Assembly (NCBI GenBank): GCA_948474755.1
Contig: CAOLHI010000248.1
Span: 372,001-436,000, forward strand
DNA length: 64,000 bases
Direction of reading: 5' to 3'
Source of the DNA: Ctenosaura bakeri
Lineage: Eukaryota; Chordata; Lepidosauria; Squamata; Iguanidae
Shown here: in pieces, positions 1-11,119 of the stretch
How positions within the stretch are numbered: position 1 is the first letter of the stretch
How the letters are laid out: each line of letters opens with the position of its first letter
Notes under the pieces: generated by a model
What the model was told of the DNA's origin: nothing
The model's database searches: none
What the model saw: the letters and a program-made list of their open reading frames with translations, nothing else
Translations under genes and position numbers: made by a program

Positions 1-261
1 CTCCTGAATAAAGTTTGCTGTAGAAAATACTCTACTTGAATGAACATTTAACTGCTCCTGTATGAATTTTGATTCTTCTCTGCTTTCTTAGTTTGTTCAC
101 CTTTTTTCATTTCAAGGCACTGGAATCTTTTTTGTACCTATGTTTCTGGTCATGCTTTCAATGCAACCTTCAAGCTAACCATTCAGCCATTCCCATATAT
201 CTTTATTTTGCTTGAGCATCACAACTGTACTAGTGAAATGTATGCAAAATGTTAATGAAAT
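1..261. other. Unannotated sequence
   Basis: No recognisable gene or repeat. A CTGAATAAAG motif at the left edge could be a polyadenylation signal of an element or transcript that begins outside the window, but nothing supports that further. Confidence 0.3.
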
Positions 262-278
262 GAAATATATATAGACCA

Positions 279-479
279 CAGATTTATAAATTTAAGGGTA
301 AAGGTGCAAAATAACAATGAAAGTTAGTATTGCTTAAGAGAAGAGAAAAAAAAGAAAAAGAAAAAAAATTATTTTTTTTTTAATTCACTATTATGTATAT
401 CACATGGTGTTTAATTTTTTTTTCTTGTTTTGTATTTGTGATTTAGTTATATAATTAATAAAAATTTAAAAAAAAAAAA
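279..479 (+). mobile_element. 5'-truncated L1-like LINE insertion with poly(A) tail
   Basis: A 201-bp A/T-rich segment ends in an AATAAA-like motif and a 12-A run. It is flanked by a perfect 17-bp direct repeat, GAAATATATATAGACCA, at 262-278 and 480-496. A long TSD plus a poly(A) tail is the hallmark of target-primed reverse transcription by an L1-type machinery. The body is too short and simple to place in a family, so the L1 assignment rests on tail type and TSD. The absence of mismatches between the two TSD copies suggests a fairly recent insertion. Confidence 0.7.
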
Positions 480-496
480 GAAATATATATAGACCA

Positions 497-840
497 GAGA
501 GTGCATTGGTATTTGGTTTAAAGTGTCACAAGTACTTGGGCAGCTTATTCATTTTGTTCCATGAAAACAGAGAGGCATGCTAAATTTAACTGGTTACTTT
601 GTACAAATATGATGTTATAGTCTGGGATGGCCCAAGGTGTTTTTCAGCCTCAGGCAAAGGACAAAATGGCATCTCCATGTACAGAAAGCCAACAGACTAG
701 CTACTGAATCTTTTTTAACCCTGGCAGCTGGTCAGTGTCCTCACCTGCTCCTGAGCACAATAGCCAGGTTTAAGGAACACAGGGAAGACCACATGGCATG
801 CACAGCTCCAAACTATTGTTGTTGTTTTTGTTAGTTTCTG
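497..840. other. Unannotated sequence
   Basis: No repeat or gene recognised. The 65-codon frame within it (637-834) has no recognisable domain. Confidence 0.3.
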
Positions 841-1023
841 GGGCCTTTCACCCTGCACAGTTATGGCACTGTAATTCCATTTCAACTGGCATGACTGGAT
901 CCTGTGGAATCTTGGAAGAACTCTCTGGGTGAGATTTCTAAGTGCTCCTCCCTGAATTGCCAGTCCCAGGATTCCATAACTGTGGGAGTTAAGGTGGAAT
1001 CATAGTGTAGTGTGAAAAGACCC
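841..1023. mobile_element. Palindromic MITE (GGGCCTTTCAC ends)
   Basis: The segment opens with GGGCCTTTCACCCTGCACAG and closes with AGTGTAGTGTGAAAAGACCC, which are imperfect inverted repeats. The interior halves are also complementary (CCTGTGGAATCTTGG against CCCAGGATTCCATAAC). This is the architecture of a non-autonomous DNA transposon. It resembles the other GGAATCCTGGG-type MITEs in the window, but the TSD is unclear and the copy is diverged. Confidence 0.55.
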
Positions 1024-1261
1024 TCTTCTCTTGAGTCTCTCCTTCCTAAGACAGCTGGCTTGTTCTCTCTGATGGTGGTGCCGGTGCTGTGGTAGACAGC
1101 TGTCTTTTTCATACTTCCATTTAAGGTACCACCAGTGATGTTTTCATTCTTTTTTTTAATTATCTACCTTGTCTTCATTGTGGGTTCACTTAGACACACA
1201 AACTCTTTGTTGATAAATTACAGACCTTAACCAGCAGGTCCAAGCAAAGGGGTGGAATTAG

Positions 1262-1399
1262 AATTATAGAATCGTAGAATCATAGAGTTGGAAGAGACCA
1301 CAGGGGCTATCTCGTCCAACCCCCTGCCATGCAGGAACCCACATCAAAGCACTCCTGACAGATGGCCATCCAGCCTCTGCTTAAAAACCTCCAAAGAAT
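1262..1399 (-). mobile_element. CR1 LINE 3' end fragment
   Basis: Read on the minus strand this is a typical amniote CR1 terminus: a C-terminal ORF2 remnant, the segment containing CCTGCATGGCAGGGGGTTGG, then TCTTCCAACTCTATGATTCTA. It carries no usable coding sequence. It is the same 3' end found at 5521-6525 and, inverted, at 19601-20600. Confidence 0.85.
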
Positions 1400-1689
1400 C
1401 GTGACTCGAATGACTTGGAGTTTACTATATTCATCACTATATAGGTGTAGTTGCTAGTTAAGAGCAACTGTAACAAACCCCTTTTGCATTAGTGTATCTG
1501 TACTTTAGGGTCTTCCTTCTCTATGGTCACCACATGGTGACAGCAGCCAGCCCAAACACTAATAATTGATCTTCCAGGTTGGCTTCTGAACCAACAAGGC
1601 ACAAATACTTTCACAGGCAATGACTCTACTGAAATGAATGCTTGCTGATGCGATTTGCACAGTCTTTCTCATAATGAAGAGCACTTCCA

Positions 1690-1870
1690 TGCTGAGAGTT
1701 CCTGTAAGGGGCAGCCAGTGCCTTCTGTGCCAGTGGAGCTATCCATGGTGCTGAACTGTGCCCCAAACAGGTTCAGCACCTTGGATAGCACCTTTAAAGT
1801 ACAGGTTACAGCTCAGAGTAGATTCACTACCCTGACATGGAAGCTAACAGCCACCACTAGCTCCCATTCT
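1690..1870. repeat. Fragment of a palindromic repeat related to 18330-18600
   Basis: GGGGCAGCCAGTGCCTTCTG and the two GGTGCTGAAC/GTTCAGCACC blocks match, in content and inverted-repeat layout, a longer palindromic element at 18330-18600. It is an old MITE-like copy; the superfamily is unknown. Confidence 0.4.
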
Positions 1871-3684
1871 GGTCAATGAAAAAAAATCTCCTGTAGAAGA
1901 AAAGCTAGGAAGTATTAGGCAAACATAGAAAGGTTACAAATGGAAAAGAACATTTTCTGGAAACACAGAGAAAATTCAGTCAATGAAGCATCAACTTGTA
2001 TATTTTCGTACCTTGGCCTGTTCCAAATGTGTTGAAATCCTACCATCATTGCCAAACAACTTGGGTATTGGGTTGTGCTGGCTGTAGAATAATGGGAGAT
2101 GTAATCCAATTTCTCTGGAAGGCCCCAGATTATGGAAAACTGGAGTAGATTGTCATTAGTATGTTTGGCATTTCATTAGGGGAGAGCATTCATCTTGAGT
2201 ATTGAACCAGTGCTTGAAATGTGTGACTGGGGAAGCTGAAACAAAGCAAGATTTAAAACAAAATCCAAATCACACAGGATCCATATCATACACAATTGAT
2301 TATCTGATGGGTGGCTATTGTTCTGTGTAAACAGATATGCAGTCTAGAGGTGTTTACACACACAGTGTTGGCTGTCTCCTTTAAACTTCTTCCTGTTCTG
2401 GGCTTGCTGACTGAGTCACTCCCTGCCTTCTTTCCTTTCTCTTTCCTTCACTTCTGCTTGTAGGCATTTCTTGCAAACACCTAGTAAATAAAACAGAGTG
2501 GCTCCCAAATAAAACCTTCCGAGGCTAGCAGCATGTTCATCTGCAGAACTCTGGCTTGACAAACGGCCTGGCTGCTGCTTGGCCCTGGAGGTTTCTCATT
2601 CGGTTTAATCTATCGCTGGCTCTAGGCAGACTCGTTCCTTAGGAAAGACTTGCGTAGTGTTGTCAGAGGTTCATTAAAGTCTTAAATCAGGAGTAAAATG
2701 CTACTTTTTAATGATGGGTTGCCAAAACTCTACAGTGCAAACAGGAAGGCCTCCAACTTATGCCTCTTATATTCACTGGAATGGAAAGAGGTGTTTATGG
2801 GATTTAGCAAATGCCTTGTTACTGTGAAACATATTCCTATCACTGCCACCAAGGGATAAGCAGGATTTAGTAGCAGAACCATCAGTCCTGGAATTGTGCT
2901 GCTGAAAGGGCAGCAACCAAGCAAGCATTGTGGAGAAAGCACAGTACTCCTTTTTTCTCAAGCTATAAAAATATAAATCCAAGCTCAGAAGTTCTCCAGA
3001 TCAACCAGCTGTTCTCCCAAAGGCCATGTTCTCTTGCCAGAGTTGTGGCAATTCCTGCTCTAGATACTTCTGTGTTGGCATAAATACCCAATGCATGAAA
3101 ACAAATGATTCCCCTCCCCATGCACACCCCCTCCACATTATACTACCCATCGGAGTAGAGCATTTTTTAAAAACTGGGACACAGAAAGAGAGAGATGGGG
3201 AAATAATGCTGCTTTTTGAATCCATGGCCCAAAGCAGGCTGTGAATATCACCTTCATGCTCAGGCTGGCCTTGGGTGAAGGGAGATCAGCTCCCATGACC
3301 ACCTGCAAAATCCATCAGTCATCCTTATGAATAGCTACAATGCACTAGAGTAGCTGCTGCATGCTCCTGATAAACCTTGATTGAAAGCTATGGCAACAAC
3401 CACAGCCAGACCACCCACAGTTTTGAATTTGCCATATCTTATAAATTAATTGGTATCAGATCCACCAGATTTTACATAGGTGGGAAATCACAGGGAAAGG
3501 AAGGTGCAATTGGAAATGGTGAAGGCCAATCCGCTCTGTCATTAGGCAAAGTGAAGAAGCTGCCTCAGGCAGCAGATTCTGGGTAGCAGCAGTGGCAGCT
3601 CCCTGGCTGTTTTTCCTGAGTTCCCAAACTGCTGCGCTCTATTGGAGAGTAGAATTGTGCATGCCACATAGCATGTTCTGCCCC
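1871..3684. other. Unannotated sequence
   Basis: Roughly 1.8 kb with no recognised repeat, RNA gene or convincing exon. Short frames occur on both strands but none has codon bias, domain motifs or splice-site support. Confidence 0.3.
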
Positions 3685-3840
3685 TCTAAAATAGTGATTC
3701 TCAACTTGTGATCCTCCTGATGTTTTGGACTTCACCTGCCAGAATTTCTGACTTCTGGCCATGCTAGCTGGGCTTTCTGGAAAATGACATCCAAAATTTG
3801 GAGGCTCAAAAGTTGAGAGCTGTTATATTCTAAAACATGC
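3685..3840. mobile_element. Old palindromic MITE (CTGATGTTTTGGACT type)
   Basis: GATTCTCAACTTGTGATCC near the left end and GGCTCAAAAGTTGAGAGC near the right end are imperfect inverted repeats around a core resembling the reptilian 'CCAGATGTTGTTGGACTACA' MITE family also seen at 18187, 28157, 41572 and 63846. Diverged, with no clear TSD. Confidence 0.4.
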
Positions 3841-4094
3841 TGTGGTCCACAGATATGATGCAGGGGCTTCCAGTGGCTCTGCTGCTGTTGGGCAGTGAAT
3901 CAACTTTTGATTTTAGTGTAGCTCCTCCCAGAGAGACTCTGCATTGTACAGAAGGTCCACTAATGTCAAACATCTGGAAGAATGAGGTCCAGTGCTGGGA
4001 GAGCTCCCGTACAACTTGGACCATCTGTAGGCCCAAAAATGGATCCACTAGCTGCTCATGGTATGATGAGAGAAGATGCTATCCCATCACTAGG

Positions 4095-4290
4095 CGACCT
4101 TTTGCACTTCTCAGTTGTAGCATTATGATTTCATTTTAACTTCCGTGGTTGTAACCTACAGAATCTTGGGTTTGTAGTTTGGTCAAGAGGCACTAGAGCT
4201 CTGTGGCTTAAAATTTTGAGTAATACTCATTACAAGTGCAAATCACTGGATTCCATAGGATGTTGGATGTGTAGCTAGATATGTTCAACA
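4095..4290. mobile_element. Old MITE of the GGAATCCTGGG group
   Basis: The order of blocks (CTTTTGCACTTCTCAGTTGTAG, then ATTATGATTTCATTTTAAC, CAGAATCTTGGGTTTGTAG, then GGATTCCATAGGATGTTGGA) follows the younger palindromic MITEs at 8698 and 58829, but the ends are eroded. Confidence 0.4.
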
Positions 4291-4649
4291 AAATCCAGTT
4301 TTAGAAGATCTAATTTTCAAATGCAACAGATTTTCACACTGGTGGAATGGAGGACAATGATCACAGCCATTTTGATTTTTGTGCAGTTGTGGCTTGAGCC
4401 TTCAGATGAAAATTGCACTTCCAGGCCATCACTAAATGGTAACTAAGGAGGGGAAGAAGGGGATCCTAAAACATTTTAGTAGCTGTTGCTACCAAGTAGC
4501 AATGAGAGAGGAGAAATAGGACTTCATTCTGTTAGTGCGGCACTAAACCTGTATGGAGGCTCTCACGTAATTTACATGAACCACTGCTAGAGCAGGGCGG
4601 AAGAACCTGTGGCCCTCCCAGTGTTACTGTGATTCAATTCCTGCCAACT

Positions 4650-5548
4650 CTAGCTGACCTAGAGAGAGAAGTGACTAGCGGGGTGCCACAGGGTTCCGTC
4701 CTGGGCCCAGTGCTGTTCAATATTTTTATCAACGACTTGGATGAAGGAATAGAGGGCATGCTCATCAAATTTGCAGATGGCACCAAATTGGGAGGGGTTG
4801 CTAATACACCAAAGGACAGGATCAAAATTCAAAATGACCTGGATAGATTGGAGAGCTGGGCCAAGGCGAACAAAATGAAATTCAACAGAGAGAAGTGTAA
4901 GGTCCTACATTTAGGTAGAAAAAATGGAATAAAGAAATATAGGATGGGGGACACGTGGCTAGATAGCAGTACATGTGAAAGGGATCTAGGAATCTTAATA
5001 GACCACAAGCTGAACATGAGTCAGCAGTGTGATACAGCAGCCAAGAAAGCCAATGCAATTCTCGGCTGCATCAAGGGAGATGCTGGTACCACTCTACTCT
5101 GCTTTGGTTAGACCTCATCTTGAATACTGTGTCCAGTTCTGGGCACCCCAATCCAAGAAGGACATGGTCAAGCTGGAGCAAGTCCAGAGGAGGGTGACCA
5201 AAATGGTGAGAGGCCTGGAAGCCATGCCCTATGAGGATAGACTTAGAGAGCTGGGTATATTTAGTCTGCAGAAGAGAAGGTTAAGAGGGGACATGATAGC
5301 CATGTTTAAATATTTGAAGGGATGCCATGTAGAGGAAGGAGAGGGCTTGTTTTCTGCTGCTCCAGAGACCAGGACAAGGAACAATGGATTCAAGCTGTAG
5401 GAAAGAAGATTCCACCTGAACCTCAGGAAGAACTTCCTGACAGTCAGGGCTGTCCGGCAGTGGAATATGCTGCCTTGGAGTGTAGTGGAGTCTCCTTCTT
5501 TGGAGGTTTTTAAGCAGAGGCTAGATGGCCATCTGTTGGGAGTGCTTT
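4650..5548 (+). pseudogene. CR1 LINE ORF2 (reverse transcriptase C-terminal half), interrupted
   Basis: The frame at 4629-5111 contains the CR1 RT core: SGVPQGSVLGPVLFNIFIND, then the catalytic box, which reads FADG instead of FADD, so one catalytic aspartate is lost. A frameshift near 5085 moves the reading into the 5029-5400 frame ([26 protein letters not shown]) and another near 5395 into the 5322-5513 frame (FKQRLDGH). The element is a 5'-truncated, dead CR1 ORF2. It runs straight into the CR1 3' UTR, which is split at 5548 by a solo LTR and resumes at 6417. CR1 is the common chicken-repeat-1 LINE clade of amniotes. Confidence 0.9.
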
Positions 5549-6416
5549 TGTTACCCTGTGTGTTGGGGGTCCCGGGAGGGGCGCCCAAATTACCAAATAA
5601 AAACACAAGATGGGGGAAATTAGACTCGAGCATTCTCTCAAGCTAACAAGAGGCAGGGTAACTCTAGCTGGGATCTTTAACCCTATGTCTACAGCGTCAG
5701 GTCAAAGCGCGGCTAGACAAGTTCTAAAGCAACAAATAATATTTTTATTGAGGACAAACAACATGAAGGACACAACATACACTAACTGAGAAACAGAAAT
5801 GGAGAGTTTAAGGGAATGGGTAATACGACACCTGTTCACGTTGTCCTGGAGAGAAGAGGAGTTTGAGGGGAAGAAAACTCAGCGCGGTTCGCTGAGGGGG
5901 CAACTCGCTGGACAAACCGACAACAAGGCAGGATAGCAGTCTGGAGTCTTCCTGAGTGTTCCGAGTAAGGCTCGGAATTGGGGACTTTTTATAGGGTGGA
6001 TTTTACTTATAGGCCATGCCATGCTCAGTGAGAACAAAGGAAATTTAGAGCTGGACAAAGGCGTTTGAAAAGGTCAGGTTTTACATGATGAGCTTAGCGC
6101 TGGATGACAATAGTATGGCCAGTATGCAAATAGCCCGACATAAAGGAATGGCTCGGCACTCGGCCAGTCGTCTTTGTGTAAAGTAGCGCTGAGCAAGGCT
6201 GGTTTGCAAGAAGGAGTGGTCCCTTAAGCATCGAAGAGGCATTAAGTTGCCTGCCTAAATGGGTTTGGAATGTACAACCATTAACGGCCGCACCTATTAC
6301 GTGCTTGTCCAGTGGCTCTTTCAAACACGTGGGGTAGAGTGGCACACAAAGGCCAAATTATTTGATATCAAGAGATATCTAGTGCTTTCACCGGACATAT
6401 CATAACCATGGTAACA
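5549..6416 (-). mobile_element. Solo LTR 1 of an endogenous retrovirus (868 bp)
   Basis: The segment begins TGTTACCCTG and ends GGTAACA, flanked by the 4-bp TSD CTTT (5545-5548 and 6417-6420). Removing it restores a continuous CR1 3' end. On the minus strand it carries a TATA box (TATAAAAA, complement of 5986-5993) and a polyadenylation signal (AATAAA, complement of 5744-5749) in U3-R-U5 order, so it is transcriptionally antisense to the window. No primer-binding site, gag, pol or env lies beside it: it is a solo LTR left by LTR-LTR recombination. The 4-bp TSD suits a class I/gamma-like retrovirus, which is inference. Confidence 0.92.
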
Positions 6417-6525
6417 CTTTGAGGGTGTTCCTGCATGGCAGGGGGTTGGACTGGATGGCCCGTGTGGTCTCTTCCAACTCTACATTTCTATGATTCTATG
6501 ATTCTATGATTCTATGATTCTATGA
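6417..6525 (+). mobile_element. CR1 LINE 3' terminus (continues 4650-5548)
   Basis: GTGTTCCTGCATGGCAGGGG and GTCTCTTCCAACTCTACATT are the canonical CR1 3' UTR, ending in about five repeats of the 8-mer GATTCTAT (6490-6525). The 8-bp tandem tail is the normal CR1 end, used in place of poly(A). Confidence 0.92.
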
Positions 6526-6621
6526 CCTAGCAAGGTGTGAGGAAGAACTCAAATAGTAACTCAGCAACATCTGGAGCACCAATAGTTCCTCAGGTATTTT
6601 CTAGGTTGTTCTATACTCGTA

Positions 6622-6836
6622 GTGAGCCGGTATGGTGTAGTAGTTTGAATGTTGGCTTAAGATTCTGGGAGGATAGAGTTTAAATCCCCATTTAGCCAAG
6701 GAAATCTACTGCATGACCTTGGGGAAATCACACTCTCTCAGCCTTAGAGGAAGGCAATGGCAAACTTTTTCTGAATAAATTTTGCCAAGAAAACCCTATG
6801 ATAGGGTCGCCATCAACATGGAGACACATAACAACT
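6622..6836 (+). mobile_element. tRNA-derived SINE, Bov-B-type tail
   Basis: The head GAGCCGGTATGGTGTAGTAG contains the Pol III A box. A B-box-like GAGTTTAAATCC follows. The body (GACCTTGGGGAAATCACACT, CTCAGCCTTAGAGGAAGGCA) and the tail (GGGTCGCCATCAACATGGAG, ACACATAACAAC) match the other SINEs here. About 215 bp, moderately diverged. Confidence 0.8.
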
Positions 6837-8598
6837 TCACAGGGAATGCAACACCTATATTATGCAAGGCAGGTCTTCCCTCACTCCTTGGTCATATCTC
6901 AGTAGTCAGTGATAGCCTGAAAGATCAGCACGCACACCCCTGCACAGTCTTTTCCTGGTTCTCAGCTGGCAGCCTGTATGGGTTGGCTATATTCAATTGC
7001 ACGCTGCCTCCTCTGAAATATCCATCCTGCTGTGTCAATTGAACACAATGCCATGCTTTGACTGCCTGCTTAATCTATTATATGGCACTACTAGGACTTT
7101 TTTTTAAAATAACCTTGTATCTTTCAATTTAACCTAGGGATTCCTGAGGTTTTGTAATCATACTTTTGCCTGGAAGTATTCCTTTTGTCTCTTTGAGGTG
7201 AAATGGCCAAGAGCAGAAAAAGATATGAACATTCTTTCTGCCTGCTTTGTGCTAGGAAGATGCTTGCTCAAACTAGGGCTACTATAAGAGATAATAGTAT
7301 AAAAGCTCAGCTAGATAAGGTAAATACATATTACAGGAAAACAGTCAGAAAATAATAATAATGTATTGCACTCTGGATTGCATTCTTAAGAGCATTCAGC
7401 AATGGTCTGATTGTATCCATTGAAATCAATGGAGGTTTTATTGATTCAATTTCAGTCCAAGGTTAGGTGGCTAGAGTGCCTCTGAAAAATCTTCATCTAT
7501 CTGCTAAGTAGCATGAACAACCTCCTGTTTCAGTGTAGCTTTTCCATTTTAATACATTTTTCTTTACAGTCCTTCAGTGCTTGCCTTCTCCCTCCCTCTC
7601 TTTTGTCTCTTTCTTTTCCCACTAAATATTGATCAGACATTGTTCATACAGTGAGGCTCCACAGATCTAGGACTACAGATAGGCAAAGATACTAAAGTCA
7701 GAATCCCTTGAGGATTTACATTTGTGTAGCACAAGATCCTTTTTAATGCAAATCTTGATGATTTATGGTTATGTAACCAGGGGCACATTGAATGCAGTTG
7801 AGCAAGGAGGTATTGAAGACTTCCTAGCACAACAGTTGCTTCCTGGCTGCATAATGGTAGCTGGACACCTGCTGGAAGGGACACTTCTACCTTCCCAAAT
7901 GACCACCTGTTGGTATGGTATGGGGAAAGTTTCTTCTGTAACCATCTCCTTCAGAGACCTCCACCATCCCATCCTATGCCTCCTGTATAAGTATGCTGAT
8001 AAAGTCCTGTGCTCTACCAGCATCAAAGAGGATCTTGGTCAAGTTCTCCTGGAAGAACATTAATAATATGTCGCTTGTGACTAAGAAGTAGATGTAATAG
8101 CCCCAGCTTGCTAAACCATAGCCTAGCAAGTTGGAAACAAATGCCGGGCTCATGCCATTCCCCTTCCTTCCTATCCATAGTTCTGGTTAGCTTAGGACTT
8201 CAGCGCCCCATTGTATCTGAAAAAGAGAACTGTGGTTTATGGCTGGCTTTCTAGCCAAATATATGCTATGTGTAAACAATAGATTAAGATCCCTATTAAT
8301 AAGTCAGTTGGAATATCATAGCTTAAGGGAACTAGAAGTGGTAAATGAAGGCTGGTGCACAAATGGGAGAGGAGAGAGTGAATGTGTCAGGTTTAATATG
8401 TTTGAAAGGTTAAATTCTATATCTGTACTGTCCCCAACAGTACACCAAGAAGCAAAAATCATGTGAAATCAAACTGCAGTCATTATCATAAACAAACACA
8501 ACCATAAATCAAATATCATATCACATCACATAGTTTAAAGACTCCATAGTCAATCAATTTAGGAAGGAGAGATGGGCCCTTTAACATCATACATTGCA
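6837..8598. other. Unannotated sequence
   Basis: About 1.76 kb in which I recognise no repeat or exon. The 113-codon plus-strand frame at 7722-8063 has overlapping minus-strand frames of similar length and no domain features. Confidence 0.3.
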
Positions 8599-9016
8599 GT
8601 TGTTGTGTGTCTTCAAGTCATTTCTTGACCCTAAAGTGAATCTATCACATGGTTTGCCTGGCAAGATTTGTTCAGAGGAGGTTTGCTGTGAGTCTAAGGC
8701 CATTTCTGCACTACACTGTTAGAGTGTTATTATTCTAGTTTCAACATCCTATGGAATCCTGGGATTTGCAGTTTAGTGAGGGCCCTTTAGAATTCTCATC
8801 CAGAGAGCTCTTTGGCCCCAGTAAACAACAAACCCCAGACCTCCTCAGGATGTGGAAATTGGAATAGTAGCACTATAATACTGTAGTGCAGAAATGGCCT
8901 CAGACAGTGTAACTCACAGAAGGTCACCCAGTGGGTTTCTATGGCCAAGCAGGAATTCAAACCCTGGTCTCCAGAGTTATAGTACAACACTCAAACCACT
9001 AGACCATGCTGGCTCT
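8599..9016 (-). mobile_element. tRNA-derived SINE, split by a MITE
   Basis: On the minus strand the head is GAGCCAGCATGGTCTAGTGG-like (complement near 9016) and the tail GACACACAACAACTGCAATG-like (complement near 8599). The SINE body is interrupted at 8697 by the MITE 8698-8899; removing the MITE rejoins the SINE at its GAGTCTCAGACAGTGTAAC block. The SINE is therefore older than the MITE. Confidence 0.85.
8698..8899. mobile_element. Palindromic MITE, GGCCATTTCTGC ends, nested in a SINE
   Basis: The 202-bp element has inverted ends GGCCATTTCTGCACTACACT and AGTGCAGAAATGGCC, and its halves are complementary through TTTCAACATCCTATGGAATC. Flanks are TAA (left) and TCA (right), which fit a 3-bp TSD once the SINE is realigned. 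The element is non-coding. A 3-bp TNA-like TSD fits PIF/Harbinger; the superfamily is inference. Confidence 0.8.
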
Positions 9017-9307
9017 GTACAAATTTCTTACAGGTGTTCCATATTTTTAGAGAACAACTCCTGCACCTTCCATGTGGTTTCCATTTTTGCCTTGTATTTA
9101 GTGAATTCCAAAAGCCACAAGAACAATCAGGCCTTCCTTTAGCCTAGCTGATATGGGGCAATTGATTCAATAATTGAAAACCCAGTTAATCTTTTCCCGA
9201 CTAGTAGGTTTTGTGATTTGTTTCTTTTAAAGGAGTGGTTAATCCATTATATCCTTGTATCAAAAGGGGGAGATCCTGTTTTTATTTCAGCACAGCTAAT
9301 GGACAGG

Positions 9308-9534
9308 AGAGCCAATGTGGTATAGTGGAGTGACTGTTATCCTAGGGCTCTGGGAAATGAGGTTTCAAATCCCTACTCTGCCATGGAAACCTAATGGGTG
9401 ACCTTGGCCAAGTTGCATTCTCTTATCCCCAGAGGAGGGCAACAGTAAACATTCTTTGAACAAATCGTACCAAGAAAACCCTGTGATCAGGTCTCCATCA
9501 GCTGTAAGAAACCTGAAGGCATACAACAACAACA
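9308..9534 (+). mobile_element. tRNA-derived SINE, Bov-B-type tail
   Basis: Head AGAGCCAATGTGGTATAGTG, body GGGTGACCTTGGCCAAGTTG and tail CTGAAGGCATACAACAACAA. Full length but with scattered substitutions. Confidence 0.85.
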
Positions 9535-9779
9535 GCATTGCCTACCTTGTGTTCTCAAGTGGGAGAACAATTAATAGTATGCCTATATCCTACAACAATT
9601 CAAGGTCCTTATTTTTTATCACCATTTTCTTTGTTCAGAAGCTTTGGGTTCAGAGCCATCTGGGATGTGGTTTAACATTAATTTTATTCATATTTGTATT
9701 GTCCATGGGAAAGTACTCTAAATATAAAATTGAATAGACTTTTGAAAATACATGTAAGTGGTGGGAGATACAGAACAAA

Positions 9780-9950
9780 CAAAAAGGAAGTACTTCTTTC
9801 AGAATTCACTGCCATGGAATGTAGTGATGCCTGCCAACTGAAATGGCTTTAAAAGGGAATTAGACAAAGTCCTAGAGGAGGGAGCCATGAGGCTAACCAT
9901 CTATGGTTAGAAATACCAGAAGTCTGAATGTGTGCAACATGGAAGTGTCC
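9780..9950 (+). mobile_element. CR1-type LINE 3' UTR fragment (second subfamily)
   Basis: GAATTCACTGCCATGGAATG, TGGCTTTAAAAGGGAATTAG and GACAAAGTCCTAGAGGAGGG belong to the reptilian CR1-type 3' region whose terminus (GATCCAGCATGGCTCTTTTT ATG) is seen at 11330-11488. Non-coding remnant. Confidence 0.55.
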
Positions 9951-10022
9951 TCCTCACTGCATAAATTTTATTCACTCCATGGAGTCCATTCCATGGGCTC
10001 TACTTGCTTTTTTCTAGACATA

Positions 10023-10225
10023 GGCCATTTCTGCCCTGCTCTGTTATAGTGCTATTATTCCACTTTCAACATCCTGTGGAGTCCTGGGGTCTGCAGTTTA
10101 GGGAGGGGGCCTTTAGAATTCTCAGCCAGAGAGCTCTTTGGCCTCAGTAAACTCCAAACCCCAGAATTTCACACAGTGTTGAAAGTGGAATAATAGTACT
10201 TTGACAGTGTAGGGCGGAAATGGTC
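10023..10225. mobile_element. Palindromic MITE, GGCCATTTCTGC ends
   Basis: 203 bp with ends GGCCATTTCTGCCCTGCTCT and AGTGTAGGGCGGAAATGGTC. The mirror blocks TTTCAACATCCTGTGGAGTC and ACACAGTGTTGAAAGTGGAA make it foldable end to end. Flanks ATA and TTA are compatible with a decayed 3-bp duplication. Confidence 0.8.
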
Positions 10226-10362
10226 TTATTGTCCAATGCAGTGATTGAGCACCTCTCCAGGACTGGTGGAAATATCATGACTGAGACGCACGTTATTTGA
10301 TAACATAGTTGACAACCTCAATCTTTTGAGGCAGAACTGGACTCTCATGGAATCAAAGACTT

Positions 10363-10578
10363 AAAGCTCTTTCATACTAAACAAATGTAACACTGTGATT
10401 CCACTGAAACTACCATGCTTCCATTCTGTGGAGTCCTGAGATTTTCAGTTTAGGAAGGGTTATTTAGAATTTTCAGCCAGGGAGTTGTAGTGCCTACCTC
10501 AACTATAAACCCCATGATGCAACCATGGAAATTAAAGTAGTATCATATTCATATAATTAGGTGGGGTGAAAGGGCCAT
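10363..10578. mobile_element. Related older MITE (CTTTCATACT / GTGAAAGGGCC ends)
   Basis: Same block order as the previous element with more divergence: left end AGCTCTTTCATACTAAAC, right end GGTGGGGTGAAAGGGCC, internal GTGGAGTCCTGAGATTTTCA. Belongs to the looser group with 841-1023 and 56020-56272. Confidence 0.5.
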
Positions 10579-10737
10579 TAGCTTTTAGAAGAGAATTCTA
10601 GTAGTTGGATTGTCCTGCATTCATTAAAAAAAAATCTGACAATTCTTCCTGTGGAGTCTTGTTGATAGGCAGTTGATGTGGGAGGACTGGGTCTGGCTTA
10701 TATTTTATATCCATAGATCAAGGCTTTTGCTTCTTGC

Positions 10738-10806
10738 ACTTCCTCTCTCTCTTCCTCTCTTTCTCCTCTTTCCTTCCTTCCTTTCTTTCTCCCTTTTCTC
10801 ACTCAT
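10738..10806. repeat. Polypyrimidine tract
   Basis: A C/T-only run of CTTCC and CTTT units. No adjacent AG acceptor followed by a convincing exon was found, so it is treated as simple sequence. Confidence 0.7.
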
Positions 10807-11119
10807 TCTTTTTCAAGTGGTGGGTGGGTGAGAAACAGAATTTTCCAAAGTTAATGCACCTGTTTTTTCTCTCCTGGGCTCACAACAGGGACAACAAGAT
10901 AGAAAGGAATAAAATTTTGGATGGGGTTTTTTCACTTGTATTTTGATAAACATTATAGTGAAGTAATTCTGCATAAATTTAAAAACAAACATAAAGTAAA
11001 AACTAATGCAAGTGTAATAAATGTCCTCATTTCTATAGGAATGTAATTTTTAGCAGCACTTTTTCACTAGCTTTCCTCTACCTGATCACCTCCCAAATCA
11101 GAGGTGCCTCCTCTGTGTG

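Noticed and set aside
4629..5111. Intact CR1 reverse transcriptase gene
   Set aside because: The catalytic box reads FADG, the frame shifts near 5085 and again near 5395, and the 5' half is missing.
5549..6416. First read as plus-strand LTRs for the copies starting TGTTACCCTG
   Set aside because: TATA and AATAAA lie in U3-R-U5 order only on the minus strand for 5549, 11489 and 35389, so their orientation was reversed.
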